Shown: piece after piece, positions 45,807-58,905 of the stretch | Numbering within the stretch: the stretch's first letter is position 1 | How the letters are laid out: each line of letters opens with the position of its first letter | Source of the DNA: Phallus indusiatus | Taxonomy: Eukaryota; Basidiomycota; Agaricomycetes; Phallales; Phallaceae | Length of the DNA stretch: 64,000 bases | Assembly: GCA_027605045.1 (NCBI GenBank) | Contig: JAQFWX010000024.1 | Coordinates: 62,001-126,000 of the forward strand | Direction of reading: 5' to 3' | Made by a program: the position numbers and the translations under genes | The notes under the pieces: model-generated | Databases searched by the model: none | What the model was told of the DNA's origin: nothing | Seen by the model: the letters and a program-made list of their open reading frames with translations, nothing else

Positions 45807-48800
45807 ATGTCGGAAACACTTAGCTTGAAAGAAACAGCACACACTGAGGCTACTAACGAAGGTGGCGAAAATTCAAAAACGGGTCAAGGAGAGCCTGACG
45901 ACCAAAGTGAACGTCCCAAGTCTCCGTTCATAGACGTGGCACCGACTCCTTTGAACGAAGAAGACGACCAATCTGGTGCTGTGCCAGCGACGGGAAAGCA
46001 GTCCGATGAAAGAATAGAGGATTTGATAAGCCTTTTCCGCGATTTTCTTGGTAACTCACCTCTGTTTTTTTTCATGAAACGGTATATGAAAATTTCTCAC
46101 TGAGGTACATTATAGAGGCCGCTCCTAACAAACCAGTTTCCGGCTCTTCTCATATAACCCAACAAGAAAAAACAAGACGTAAAAGGTTTTTCGGGTTAGC
46201 TAAAGGTTTTTCTCCCGAAACTGGCTGTGAGTATATCAACTGAAATTGCTTTTGATTTGTGTGATCTAACGTGATGAGTATTAGCGAATAATAGATATGA
46301 TTACGAGCAAAAGTATCCCCGAGATAAATTTGGAGAGGAGGCTTCCGACAATGCTCGCGTTTGGTTGACATACCTCGACGAAGCCGAATCGTTTGATCGT
46401 GAAAGAGCAGAAGGGTGGAAAGAGACCGTGGACGTACTTCTCGTATTTGTAGGCAGAAAATTTATTTGCAATCATAGTATGAAAGCTTATTTTTATATAT
46501 CAGGCTGGTCTCTTTTCTGGTGTTATAACAACATTCATCTCCCAGGCCTCACAAAGTCTCCAGAAAGACAATACTCAAGTTTCTGCATCCTTATTATCTG
46601 AAGCAGTTCAACTATTACGAGCGAACTTTAGTGGGGTACCGGCAAGCGATGTACCCACCGCGACAATGACACCTACGTCGCCATTTACAGCATCAACAAA
46701 CACATTATTGGTCAACGGTCTATGGTTTACGAGTTTGGCGATCACATTATCTACGGCGCTATTTGCTGTTCTCGCGAAGCAGTGGCTTTATTATTATCTG
46801 TCTTCTATTCCCGGAACCGCGAACGAAAAAGCTCGAGCCAGACAGTTGCGATACAATGGCTTTGAGTCGTGGAAAGTTGCAGCTATCGTTGAGCTTCTCC
46901 CTATCCTTCTTCATCTTGCGGTCGGCATGTTCCTTACTGGCATTATTATGCTATTGTTCCCGTTAGATATTCATATCGCTGGAACAATCGTATTCATCGC
47001 GGGCACCACCTATACGTTATATTTTATATCGGTGATACTGCCCATTTGGTACCCGGAATGCCCATATACAACGTCATTAACAATTTACATCGGGATATTC
47101 TTCTTCGTTTTACAACAAGTTTTCCAAGCAATCACCGCGATTCTAAATAGGGGTTTTCAAGCCGTCTGGGGGCAAATCAATTTCAAAGCTCAGCGTAGTG
47201 ATGTTTGGCATCTCGTTGACTACGCCCAACGCACCGCCGGACATGGATTCATGTACATTTCAAGATTAGCTGGTGCGGTGCGCCATCGTATACAAAGACT
47301 CCGAACCACTATATTTTCTTACAACCTCCCGAAATTCACAAGGTGGAGAGAAGAGAATATCAAAAGAGCTGTCAAACACACAACATCACTTGACTTTGAG
47401 GCACTCGTATGGCTCTATGAGACCTCTCAAAACCGAAGTGTTCATCGAATTATTGCACGGTGCGCAGCTGTGCATCCAACTATCAGCGAAAAATTTGGAC
47501 GCTCAACTCGCGACAATCTCTGTGATACCTTAGAGGTTAGTGAAGCAAATACGGAGGATATACGTCATGCCCTGTGTTTGGGTCTCCACAATGGTGGGTT
47601 GAATACGCACTGGGAACTACTCCGGTCTGCTCCTGATGTGGTAAAAGGTCAGCTGGAGGAAGAAGAGTATCAAAGCTATCTCTGTATCATAGACGCCGTG
47701 GATGAATGTCGCGAACACCGAATACTCTGTGATGTTATCAACGGTGCTTGCAGTCTTCCCCCATCCATGTGGTGTCAGCTCTTAGCAGCCCCACCAACTG
47801 ATGCCACGGAGGCTACGCATATAATCACCGGCGGAATTAACGGTCTATTCAAGTGGAAACCCGATCCCGCCCGTGAACTTATCCGTAACGCTGGGTTAGT
47901 GCGCTTTGATAACAGAAAACTGGGATGGTGGAAGTTTGAATACCTGTTTCGTTATTTTGGGCTTGGAAAACCCGACTATTCATCGGAAGCCAAATCTTAT
48001 GAAACGCGCTATCTCCTCTTTACCGCCATTTATCGTAACCTCACTTCCGATGATCCGATCATCACTGATAAAGAAAAAAGACAGGAGTCCTTGGAAAATG
48101 TTGTTCAGGGGTTTTGGCTCCATATATTCTTTGGTAGCCCTCGCACATTAGAGGTTGGTCTTCGTTTCTTCAGAGATATTTGCTGCGTGGACTCGTTCTG
48201 GTGCGAGTCTGTGACAGATGAAGCCAGACGTTTGGCAGTTCAATCTCTGTCTGACATGAGGATCTCAATGAACACTCAACCGAATAACCATCTGCCTTTT
48301 ACGAATCACCACGACCTCTCCCTCCTATATCAATGGTACTCGCGAGATCTCAAATGGAATCTCACAGTTAACACACCTCCCCTGTTCTTGCTGCTGCTCG
48401 TGCCCCAGAACCGACACCATCTATCTACAATCCTCCTGAATGATCGCGATGATACACAGGATGGAATATCCCACTTTTCAAAATGCCTTTTGAACCTCGA
48501 AAATTGTCTGCCCCTACAATGGGACACGAGGTTATACACAATCATAATGGACCTCCTCAAATCCGTCGGCGCGAAGAAGAATCCCCTGTTCGCCATTCTT
48601 TACGACCCCTCCGTGCTTTTTCAACTATGGAGACTCCTCGTGTTCTTCGAATGCGATACAAAAAGTTTTTTCCGGCTTGTAAAATCGAAGCTTGAGAGGG
48701 ACGGGTTAAACAAGCTATTTGACTCTATGAATGAACTGGCGCAATCTGACGACTTGACAAACTTACCTACTAGATGTAGGTGGAATATCGAATTCAAAGA

Positions 48801-49230
48801 CTACTTTCATTCTATATTACCGGGATCTGCGCGTGAGTTTGGGCAGCTTATAGGCGTGTCCCACACACAACTCGAGGTCACTGCCGATCAGTCTGCACCT
48901 GAGAATGCGGAGATGTCAGACAAGGACCATAATACCGAAGAGCGTGCTCAGGTGTTTGAGGTACTTTTTTTCACAGATATCATCGTCTTTGAAAGCCTCC
49001 TTGACCGAGACATTTATCTAGCGTCAAAACTACCGCTCCGTAGCAAATTGGATGAAAAAGGCGTTCGAGTCCATTTGGTCAAAGACACCCCGTCAAATAG
49101 ATCAATAGCTGCGTGTCGCAGATTAGTGCATGAATGGCCGAGCATACAGCCGCATCAAATGTATCCATCGTTGTTGAAGGATCAGGTTATTTATTATGCG
49201 CATATGCTCATATTTCAAGGGGAGCTCTGA
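45807..49230 (+). CDS. DUF6535-type membrane protein, copy 1
   Basis: Four exons join in phase: 45807-46050, 46116-46226, 46285-46448 and 46504-49230, giving 1,081 aa. The N-terminus is acidic, disordered and Glu/Pro-rich, ending SLFRDFLG. The next part reads YPRDKFGEEA, WLTYLDEAESFDRERAEGWK. The DUF6535-like membrane domain has LFSGVITTFISQASQSLQ, then LWFTSLAITLSTALFAVLAKQW and two or three more hydrophobic segments (VELLPILLHLAVGMFLTGI; AGTIVFIAGTTYTLYFISVI). About 650 residues of soluble, helical, Trp/Leu-rich sequence follow. The function of this Agaricomycete-expanded family is not known to me. The other copy stops 47 codons earlier, at a TGA where this gene has TCA, so this C-terminal tail may be a read-through extension. 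Confidence 0.82.
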
Positions 49231-50098
49231 TTGTTAAAACTGTTTTTCTTTTTATTTGCTGTAGTTACGGATGAACCCGTATAATATTATTGGACCCAAC
49301 TAACCTCAGGCTCTCGTGAGGGATAACACAAGTTTTGAGTGTTGTGATCGGCTGCAAACTCCCACTCAAATTCTTCCGATGATCCAAAGGGTGGACCATC
49401 AGCTTTACTAGTGCACACTGACCACAAGTACCGTGGTCATTAATATTTCCTTTCCGCCCATCCAACACAGTAGGCAAACACTAGTTCCTTGGGGAGCAAA
49501 TAGCAATGCTTATAAGCCATATAGTTGCTGCAGGGCGCAGTCGTTCTGTCAGACGCAGCGAATAAGATAGAGGAATATGTATAAGCCCTAAAAACAAATA
49601 ATACGAACTGAAAACCATGAGCGTTCGATACTTTGTCAATGAACGGCATATATTTCTTAAGAGGGAAAGCAAAGAGTTGGAAAGTAAGACTGGGAGCGAA
49701 GGGCTGGTGGGCCGAAGACGGGACAAATGATTTAAAATGAGTTCTGAAAACAGACGTCATAGTCAGTGACTTAAGAGCATAGCAACACAAAACACGCATC
49801 GTGCTTGCTAGAAAAAAAGCAGCACATCCGATTTAATCTTCAGCTTTGTCTTGATTCCTGCCGCTGTCTTCGTTTGCATGTACCCACCACTATTCTCATC
49901 GTTATCCTCGTAGGAGTGACAGGCTTGCGGCGAAAGTCCTTACCTCAAACTAACATCGTCCCAGGAATTCGGCATCCATAACTGTATTCCCTCAGGAGAG
50001 AATAGGAGATCTGTCGACTTTCATAATAGGATAGGTGATGTTTGCGTCCACTTTCGCGATTGGATCACGCGTCTTTAACGATTAGTGTTCGATGTTGA
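49231..50098. other. 3' flank of DUF6535 copy 1, mirrored at 53.5-54.4 kb
   Basis: No supported gene. A 119-codon minus-strand frame (49440-49799) has a hydrophobic character but is broken in the mirrored copy, so it is probably non-coding or decayed. Confidence 0.45.
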
Positions 50099-50350
50099 TT
50101 ACGATGGTTGGGGCATACCTTTAGTGTTAACGTGCAGACTCAATGCAGAAGCCTGGGGCGGCAAGAAGAAAAACGCTTGCACATTCTCATTCGTATCTTC
50201 AAGTTTCTCACACATGTGAATACTCAAAATAGTATCTTTTGGAAAACCGAAGATGCACAACAGCACGAGTTGGTCGGGTGCGCTCTCAAACCATGACACA
50301 GTGTAAAGAATGGCGTAACGAGCCGGCCTCGTGCGTGTAGAAGAAGACAT
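50099..50350 (-). repeat. flanking repeat X, minus orientation, with 83-codon frame
   Basis: Inverted relative to the copy at 44909-45112. Its left end (50100-50190) is the reverse complement of 53355-53445, and its right part is repeated in the same orientation at 63830-63990 (GTGAATACTCAAAATAGTAT in both). A frame starting MSSSTRTRPARYAILYTVSW spans it; it is open only here, so a gene is uncertain. Confidence 0.5.
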
Positions 50351-50360
50351 TTCCTTATAT

Positions 50361-53159
50361 CCGTCAGATTGCGGGTCACTATTTCATTAAATAATGCCAG
50401 CCGCGATGGGTTTCAGATTCTAATTTACGAGCAAGGAAAGTCTGGGCCTGCACACCACTGCGTAAGACAGTCTTTCGTCTCCGCGAGCCGGTGCAGGTTT
50501 TCAGCGTGTAGTAAGTGGAATTTCGTCCGTATAACATTGACAACACGATTAGATTTGGTAAAGCTCGAGAAAAAATATCTTAACTAGGAGGTAAGATCGT
50601 GGTCGTGCGACGGGACTCGGAGAGTTGCGTGGTCCTGCAAAGTGCAGCGTTCTGGACCTAGCACCTACGGAGTACATACTTCGAGAGTAGGCCTTAATTA
50701 GGAGGTAAGCATGGATCAAGCGGTAAAGTAATCGCATTGAAGAACAGAGTACTTACCAGCTGCAGAGGAAGTTCAACGTTTTCACGCTTACAGGAGATGG
50801 AAGTTTTGATCCGAAGTCTTTACTGACGAAGTGTCAGAAGGAGAGAATGAAGCTGAGACGACACTTGTCTCTACTGGAAACGAGAAGGCGAATGGGCTTG
50901 TAGCTTATGAATGTTAGCTGCGAGTAAAACTTGTGAAAAGGACTGTTTACTACCTAACAGACGTACTTTCCAGAGTTAGCTTCCTCGACATCTTATGGAA
51001 CATTGGTCGGCAGTGGACGAAGAGGGTCAACAGCTGGCGACCTTGTGGGCATGAGAGATGACGTATCCTCGTATTGGATGTCCTTTGGAATTCGTTTTAA
51101 ACATGTCGGAAAGGAGATATGAGAGTGATGGAAGGGTATATGTTAGATGATGCAGTAAAGGAGACTGAGGAGAACCTAACAGCTGTTTATTTGAACGGAA
51201 CTGAAGGAAGAAGTAAGCCTGAAGTTCAAACTAGAGGCGCCCAGGGTCGCAGAGCCCTTGCATGTAGCACTGGATAAGCGTTTTAACACCAACTTCTCAA
51301 ACTTACAGGGCAGGTACATCGTCTATATTACCCACCAACGTTTATACTGTTCCGCCCAGATCCAAACCCGTCTGCGCAATTCAAGACTCTGCCACAAGGA
51401 GTTGTACCCGTGCAGCCTCAGAAGTTAGGACGGGATTTCAAAATAGGTGGGGGAAAAATTAGGATCCACCGGCTACAATATGTTATAACGCCAGCATACG
51501 CGTTTACAGATCACAAAGCGCAAGGGCAAACAGTCGCTCCCGTCATCGTTGATCTGGGAAAACCTCCGAGCGGAAGACTGACTCCTTTCAACGCCTATGT
51601 TGCACTTTCGAGATCGAGGAGTCGGGACGAAGTGCGACTTCTAAGAGAATTTGAGAAGAAGCTCGTCACGGGGGAGATGAACGTTGATCTCATGGAATTC
51701 GACGAGTGGCTTCGTATAACAGAAACAAGTGGGATTTAAGCATTGGCAAAGAGGGTTTGAAGATGTAATGTACGGTTGAAATAAACAAAAAAGGTAGACG
51801 ATGCTGTAAGAATCCCCGGCGTCTTAGGCTGGTAACCTTGAAGTGAAAATGTTAAAATTATCGGATACTTGTAAGAAAATTAGATACCTGAGAGTCTCGC
51901 TATACACTTAAAGCAATGCATTGTGTGCTTCCCTTGAACGTGGCATGGAGGATTCGAATTGCAGTGGTCGCTGGAGGACACTCCGCCAACCGGCATTAGC
52001 ATCGACCAAGGAAGGACGCTTCCTCCGTGTCAACTTGATGCCTTTATTTTTAGCGATATATTCGAGACCAAATGCCAGAGGCTGCGAGAACAGTCGAGAG
52101 TAACGATGCACGAAAGTGGTGGGTGTATACGGGTGATCAAATCAAGGCAGACGACCACGGATGCTCAGACGTCACGCGTCACTCGCGCACCAGGAAGATT
52201 GGATTGACAGAGACGAAGCATGATGTGCTGCATTGAAGAGTAGGATGGTACAATGTAAGATGCTTCGATGCAGCGTTAGGGACAGGTGGAGACAACCTGG
52301 ACTGTGGCAAACGACATCTAATGCGATTTTCTAACAGTAACGCCGTGAACTGAGAAAGCCGAGCTTCCGACTGTCACGTGGCTAGACAAATATGTACAAA
52401 GAAGTGCCACATGGAAGCAAATTTTGTGTGCAGCCAGAACCCTTGCTACATGCAAGGGAATGGAGAAATCTGAACTTTGAACGCACCGTGCGAAACTACT
52501 TACCTATTGACGCTCTGAGTCGCGCCGCTTTGATCAACAGAACCAGTGAACTAGTCACGCGTTCACCAGCGTCCACCACTGCCAACCACGATACGAGAGA
52601 AAGTTTTTTCGTGGACCTAAAACCGACACCAGCAACTTCCTTCTAGTCCAGATATACACGCACACGCACTTTTGACCACCCAATCCAAGCTGTACAACAG
52701 TTACGTTTGTCTCTGAAGGTATGTTCGTTCGCTGATTTGAAAGTTGATATCGTCCGACACTGTCTGTAGAGTGGCTGAATTTCGTTCATAATGCCGATTA
52801 TTACGTCCTACACGAAGACACACCAGCGTGGAAGAATATTTTCAAACACCTAACAAAGACCCATGCTCTTCCAGACTTATCGTTTGCTCTTTGCTGCAAT
52901 GAACAAGCCGTCTTGTTCAAATCACACGTTGGCGAACGTCAAACAGTCGGAAAGCACTTTCTGGTATGCAGTCGATCGAGAAGAAGAGCGGAAAAGGGAA
53001 TGGGTTGCGCGGATCGTCACTGGTATCGCCGGATTATCCATAGAATGATAGTGTGCGCGTTGTTTTCTTTCTCATCTGTGAATAACTGATTAGGTTGTAT
53101 TTTCAGATGACGTGTTATCTTGTCTAATGGCATACTAAAAAAATATCGTGCTGTTGTCT
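50361..53159. other. spacer of the inverted duplication
   Basis: About 2.8 kb between the arms. It contains the helicase remnant at 51325-51739 and a diverged direct copy (52520-53000) of the 44085-44640 tract. Two GGAGGTAAG blocks (50587 and 50700) are the only other pattern noted. No intact gene is supported. Confidence 0.45.
51325..51739 (+). pseudogene. Helitron/PIF1-type helicase C-terminal remnant
   Basis: One open stretch ending at 51739 encodes the C-terminal end of a superfamily 1 helicase: VITPAYAFTDHKAQGQTVAP, then GRLTPFNAYVALSRSRSRDE and RLLREFEKKL. TDHKAQGQT and YVALSRSR are the late helicase motifs of PIF1-like proteins, and in Agaricomycetes this version is typical of Helitron helicases. 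Upstream, FILFRPDPNPSAQFKTLPQG is in frame, but the ATPase motifs and Rep domain are missing. It is a truncated relic and cannot act alone. Confidence 0.75.
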
Positions 53160-54445
53160 TGAAGGAGCGTCATGTTATTTGAAGTATGTCAGCCTGCTTC
53201 AAGTTCTCGCACGGACGCGTACGAGATATGGCGGGTAAGGCTGGATCATTTCTAGGGCGGTATACTCTTGCATCCGAACATGTAAGTGATTACTCGGTCC
53301 AGTTTGACAACAATGGATGCAGCCCATCGCCAGCGTGCCGGGAGATATAAATGGGACTGTGCAAGCGCTTTTCTTCCTACCGCCTCAAGCCTCTGCATTG
53401 AGTCTGCACAGTAACATTAAAAATATGTCCCAACCATCGTAATCGATATCCGTAAAAAGTGTGTAATCCGATCATGAAAGCAGTGAGTGGACGCAAACAT
53501 CACTTGTCCTGCGAAAGTCGGCTGAAGTTTTCTTATTCCCTCCTAAGGGAATACAGCTATGAGTGTCGAATTTGCTTTCACTTTAATGTTAGTTTGTAGG
53601 TAAGAACCTTTTGCCGCAAGCCTGTCACTCCTACACAGCTAACTATGTATGAGCATAGTACGTGCAAACGAAGACCGGGGGCGGGAATCAGAACAGAGCT
53701 GAAGATCGAATCGGATGTGTTGTTTTTTTTTGTAGTAGTGCGTGTTTTGTGTTGCTATGCCCTTGAGTGATCGACGATGACGTCTTTTAAAAAAAAATCA
53801 TTTTAGATCACTTGTCCCGTCTTCGGCCCACCAGCGCCTTGTTTGCAACCGGTTAGATTCTCCTGGTCTTATTTTCCAACTATGTTGCTTGTTCTGTCGA
53901 GAAACGTATGCTGTTGGGGCGAGGCGAAGTCGTTCTCTAGATGCAGTGAGTAAGATAAAGGAATATTATGTACATATGAACCTTAAGGTATAAACAATAC
54001 GAACTGTGACTGAAGACCAAGAGCGTTCGATACTCTGTCAATAAACTATTGACTTGTATATACTCCTATTTGCTCCCCAAGATGTTCGTGTTTCATTTAC
54101 TTTGTTGGATGGGGCGGCGGATAGGAAATGTTAATGTCCACGGTACTTGTGAGCAGAATCGCACTGAGTTGATGGTCTGCCTCTTGAATCATCAGAAGAA
54201 TCTGACTCAAACCGTGTGTCTACCCTCACGAGAGATTAGTCGCGTCCAATCATTGTAAAGATTGATTCGTAACTACAACAATAAAAAGGAAAAACAGTTT
54301 TAACAATTAGAGCTCCCTTCGAAATATAAGCATATGCTAATAATAAATTAGCATGACCCTTCAACAACAATAGATACATTCGATGCAGCTGTATTCTCGG
54401 CTTGCTTGTTGCTTGCTTGTACACTAATCCGCAACAGGCAGCTAT

Positions 54446-57400
54446 TCATCTATTTGGCGGGGTGTCTTTGACCAAATGGACTCGAACGCCTTTTTCATCC
54501 AATTTGTTACGAAGTGGGAGTTTTGACGCTAGATTGAATGTCTCAGTAAGAGGACTTTCAAAGACAATGAAATTTGGGAAACGAAGTACCTGAGATACCT
54601 GAGCGCGTTCTACATCACGATCCTTGTTCGACGCTGCATTTCCAGGTGCAGATTGACCGGTAGTGACCTCGAGTTGTGTGTGGGACACACCTGTAACTTG
54701 TCCACATTCACGCACAGATGCTGCTAATGCAGAATGAACGATGTCTCTGAATTCGTCATCCAACCGGCATATATCAGGTAAGTTTGCCAAGTCGTCAGAG
54801 TGCGCAAGTTCATTCATAGAGTCAAATAGCCTGTTTAACCCGTCCCTCTCAAGCTTCGATTTTACAAGCCGGAAAAAACTTGTTGTTTCGGATGTGGAGA
54901 ACACGAGGAGTTTCCATAGTTGAAAAAGCACGGAGGGGTCGTAAATAATGGTGGACAGGGGATTCTTCTTCGCGCCCACGGATTTGAGGAGGTCCATTAT
55001 GATTGGGTAAATGGTGTTCCCTTGTAGATCATCACAATTTCCGAGGTTGAAAAGGCATTTTGAAAGGTGGGATACTCGATCCTGTGCCTGATCTCGATCC
55101 TTCAGGAGGATTGTGAATAGATGGTGTCGATTCTGGGGCACGAGCAGCAGCAAGAACAGGGGAGGTGTGTTAAGCGCGAGATTCGAATTGAGATCTTTCG
55201 AGTACCATTGATATAGGAGGGAGAGGTCGTGATGATTCGTAAAAGGCAGATGGTTATTCAGTTGAATGTTCACGTTCATTGAGATCTTCATATAAAGCAG
55301 AGATAGAACTGCCTGAAATCTGGCTTCATCTGTCATAGACTCGCACCAGAACGAGTCCACGCAGCAAATCTCTATGAAGAAACGAAGACCAACCTCTAAT
55401 GTGCGAGGGATACGAGAGAGTATATGATCCCCAAACCCCCGAAGAACATTTTCCAAGGACTCCCGTCTTTTTTTTATATCGGTGATGATCGGATCATCGG
55501 AAGTGAGGTTACGATAAATGGTGGTAAAGAGGAGATAGCGCGTTTCATGAGATTTGGCTTGCGACGAATAGTCAGGTTTTCCAAGCCCAAAATAACGAAA
55601 CAGGTATTCAAACTTCCACCATCCTAGTTCTTCACTATCAAAGCGTACTAACCCCGCGGTACGGATAAGTTCACGAGTGGGATTGAATTTCCAGTTGAAT
55701 AGACCAGCAGTTCCGCCGGTGAGTATATGCGTAGCCCCCGTAGCATCAGTTGACCTGTCCACTAAGAATTGACCCCATATGGCCAGTGGAAGACTGGAAG
55801 CATCGTTGATAACATCAAAGAGTTCAATTCGGTGCTTGCGACCTTCATCCATGGTGTCTACAATACGGAGATAGCTTTGATACTCTTCTTCCTCCAGCTG
55901 ACCTTTTGCCATACGGAGAGTATCCCAGATTTCCGACGACCAGATAGACCTAAAATTCCGGACACACAAACACAGACTATGACGTATATCCACTGTATTT
56001 GCTTCACCAACCTCTAAAGTAAGACGGAGATCCCAGCGAATTGAGCTTTCCATTTTTTTGCTGATAATTGGATGAACAGCTGTGCACCGTGCGATAATTC
56101 GACGAACACTTCGGTTTTGAGAAGCCTCATAGAGCCATACGAGCGCCTCGAAGTCAAGGGATGTTGCGTGTTTGACAGCTCTTTTGATATTCTCTTCTCT
56201 CCACTTTGTGAATTTTGGGAGGTTGTAAGAAAATATGGTGGATCGGAGTCTTTTTAAACGACGGCACACCGCACCAGATAATCTTGAAATGAACATGAAT
56301 CCATGTCCAATGGTGCTTTGGGCGTAAAGAATGAGATGCCCAACATTACTACGCTGAGCTTTGAAATTGATTTGTCTCCAGATGGCTTGAAAACCCCAGT
56401 TTAGTATCGCGGCGATCTTTTGGAAAACTTGTTGTAGAATAAAGAAGAATATCCCGATGTAAATCGTCAACGATGTTGTATATGGACATTCCGGGTACCA
56501 AATGGGCAGCATCACCGAAATAAAATATAACGTATAAGTGATTCCCGCAATGAATACGATTGTCCCGGCGATATGAATATCCAACGGGAATAATAGTATA
56601 ATAATTCCTGTAAGGAACATGCCGACCGCAAGATGAAGAAGGATGGGGAGAAGCTCGACGATCGCGGCAACCTTCCACGATTCAAATCCATTGTATCGCA
56701 ACTGCCTGGCTCGAACTTTTTCATTCGGGGTTCCGGGAATGGAAGACAGATAATAATAGAGCCACTGCTTCGCGAGAACAGCAAATAGCGCCGTAGATAA
56801 TGTGATTGCCAAACTTGTAAACCATAGACCGTTCACCAACAATGTGTTTGTGGATGCTATAAACGGCGACGTAGGTGTCATTGTCGCGCTGGGTACATTG
56901 CTTGCCGGTACCCCACTAAAGTTCGCTCGTAATAGCTGAACTGCTTCAGATAATAAGGATGCAGAAACTTGAGTATTGTCTTTCTGGAGACTTTGTGAGG
57001 CCTGGGAGATGAACGTTGTTATAACGCCAGAAAAGAGACCAGCCTAATAAATAAAAATAAGCTCTGATACCATGATTACGAATAAATATTTTGCCTACAA
57101 ATACGAGAAGTACGTCTACCGTCTCTTTCCACCCTTCTGCTCTCTCACGATCAAATGATTCGGCTTCGTCGAGGTATGTCAACCAAACGCGAGCATTTTC
57201 CGAAGCCTCCTCGCCAAATTTATCTCGGGGATACTTTTGCTCGTAATCATATTTATTATTCGCTAACATGCATCACATTGAATCAACCAAATTATACCGA
57301 TATTTCAATTGAGATACTCACATCCAGTTTCTTGAGAAAAACCTTTTGTTAGTCCGAAAAGCCTTTTGCGTGCCGCCTTGTCTTGTTGTATATGAGAAGA

Positions 57401-57739
57401 GCCGGAAGTTGGTTTGTTAGGAGCGGCCTCTAAAATGTACCTCAGTGAGAAATCCTCATACTATACTGTTTCATAAAAACAAGGTGGCTTACCAAGGAAA
57501 TCGCGGAAAAGGCTCACTAAATTCTCTATTCTTTCGTCAGACTGTTGTTCCGTCGCTGGCACAGCAGCAGGTTGGTCGACTTCTTCCTTCAAAGGAGGCG
57601 GTGTCACATCTATGGACGGAGACTTGGGACGTTCACTTTGGTCGTCAGGCTCTCGCTGACCCGTTTTTGGATTTTCGCCTTCGTTAGTAGCCTCAATGTG
57701 CGGTGCCGTCTTTTCTTCTAAGTCAAGTATTTCCGACAT
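54446..57739 (-). CDS. DUF6535-type membrane protein, copy 2
   Basis: Four exons join in phase: 57739-57493, 57429-57322, 57262-57099 and 57043-54446, giving 1,038 aa. It is strongly similar to copy 1 throughout, with the same exon positions and membrane segments (LWFTSLAITLSTALFAVLAK; VELLPILLHLAVGMFLTGI). The N-terminal acidic region differs by small indels (SIDVTPPPLKEEVDQPAAV). The central soluble region is the most diverged, for example around RSIWSSEIWDTLRMAKGQLE. It ends VKDTPPNR at a TGA. Both copies being open over more than 1,000 codons implies recent duplication or selection to keep both. Confidence 0.82.
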
Positions 57740-58699
57740 GGAGTGTTTCTGGTAATTGCGTACGAGAGTTATGTATGTGTAGAGGTAAGAGAGGTTCCGA
57801 AAAATGCGCCCAATTCAGAACGTAAGCAGTCAGACCCCTCGTTTTTATTTCGCGCGTGATATATGATATCAAAGTCGACACGTGAAATTATATGAATCAT
57901 CAGTATTGAAACACAATTCCAACATGACAGGAAAGCCCGGAGACCAATAGGACTTCCGGGAGCCTATTGGCAGATAAACGATGGACGATCATTGGGCCAC
58001 ATCGCCTAATACCGTGCCTAAAATCTTTGACATGGCAGGTCAGCATCATGGCCTGTCATGCATGTCATGGCACAAAAAAAACCTCAGCTTCAATTTTCGT
58101 ACAGTCACTGAATCGCACGACCGCCACAGCGACTTCGAACAAAAAATCTATTTAGCAGCCTGCAATAATCAAATCAGTTCATATGGTCACTCACATCTCT
58201 TGTATCGCAAGTATTGTCTACTATGTTACACCTCATTCACACAGGTTTATCGGTTGGAAGCTGTCACCGCCTGATGGCCATATGCATGATGTGATCTGGT
58301 GATATATTAGCTCTGACAGTTTTTACAGTATTTTGAATTCATTTCGCTATTACAATAAGTCGAAGTTCCTAACATCACCTAAAGATTCAATTAAATCAGG
58401 TCCAGGTCAGCCACGTCACATAGGAAACTTGAGCGAGGCACACATTGTAATCCCCTAAGACCGGATAGTGGCACAGCAATTTTCGATAATCGCCCCAATA
58501 GATCCTTATATATATGTAAGCACATTTTCGGTGACCGATTACTGAACCGCACTTTACAAGTTCATGATTTATACCAACTAAAGTTCAGCGCTCAAATTTA
58601 TCACAATCTTCAGCGAGTGTATCATTGTGCTGCCTTGGTTTGGTAATCGAGAAACGTTGGGCTGAACGATCTTCCAAATCAGCTTTGCATCGTCAACGA
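57740..58699. other. duplicated 5' flank of DUF6535 copy 2
   Basis: Mirrors 45170-45806. Small plus-strand frames (57967-58155 and 57981-58274) share blocks with a minus-strand frame at 45297-45566, but the reading frame is shifted between copies, so I read it as promoter or untranslated sequence. Confidence 0.5.
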
Positions 58700-58722
58700 T
58701 CATTTCATGTTTAGCAGCCTAA

Positions 58723-58905
58723 TCAGGCTCCAGCTCTGAAACGAACGGGTTTGAATAGCGTGAAAAAAAGCGAAACGAGATATGTCGTACCATATGTGAA
58801 TGACACCTTTACAGAAGAAACGAAGATGGGAGATAGCATGAGTTGGTCCGGTGTCCTTGACATAACGCAAACGAACGGCACAGCGAAGCCAGAAGGATGA
58901 CACAA
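58723..58905 (-). repeat. flanking repeat X, minus orientation, outer right copy
   Basis: Matches the reverse complement of 44909-45112 (AAGGACACCGGACCAACTCAT on this strand). The adjacent 58930-59030 matches 50370-50490 (ATGCCAGCC.CGATGGGTT). Confidence 0.55.

Larger units (their letters stand above)
44815..50360 (+). repeat. left arm of a large inverted duplication
   Basis: This arm aligns with the reverse complement of about 53160-59060. Matching is visible at the outer edge (AATGAAATG.CGGG at 44878 and near 58950), in the promoter (GGCCATATGCATGATGTGAT in both), through the whole DUF6535 gene and into the 3' flank (TTGTTAAAACTGTTTTTC at 49231 and near 54300). Confidence 0.8.

Noticed and set aside
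49440..49799. 119-codon minus-strand frame with hydrophobic segments
   Set aside because: The mirrored sequence in the other arm (about 53750-54130) has lost the frame, so selection on a protein is unlikely.
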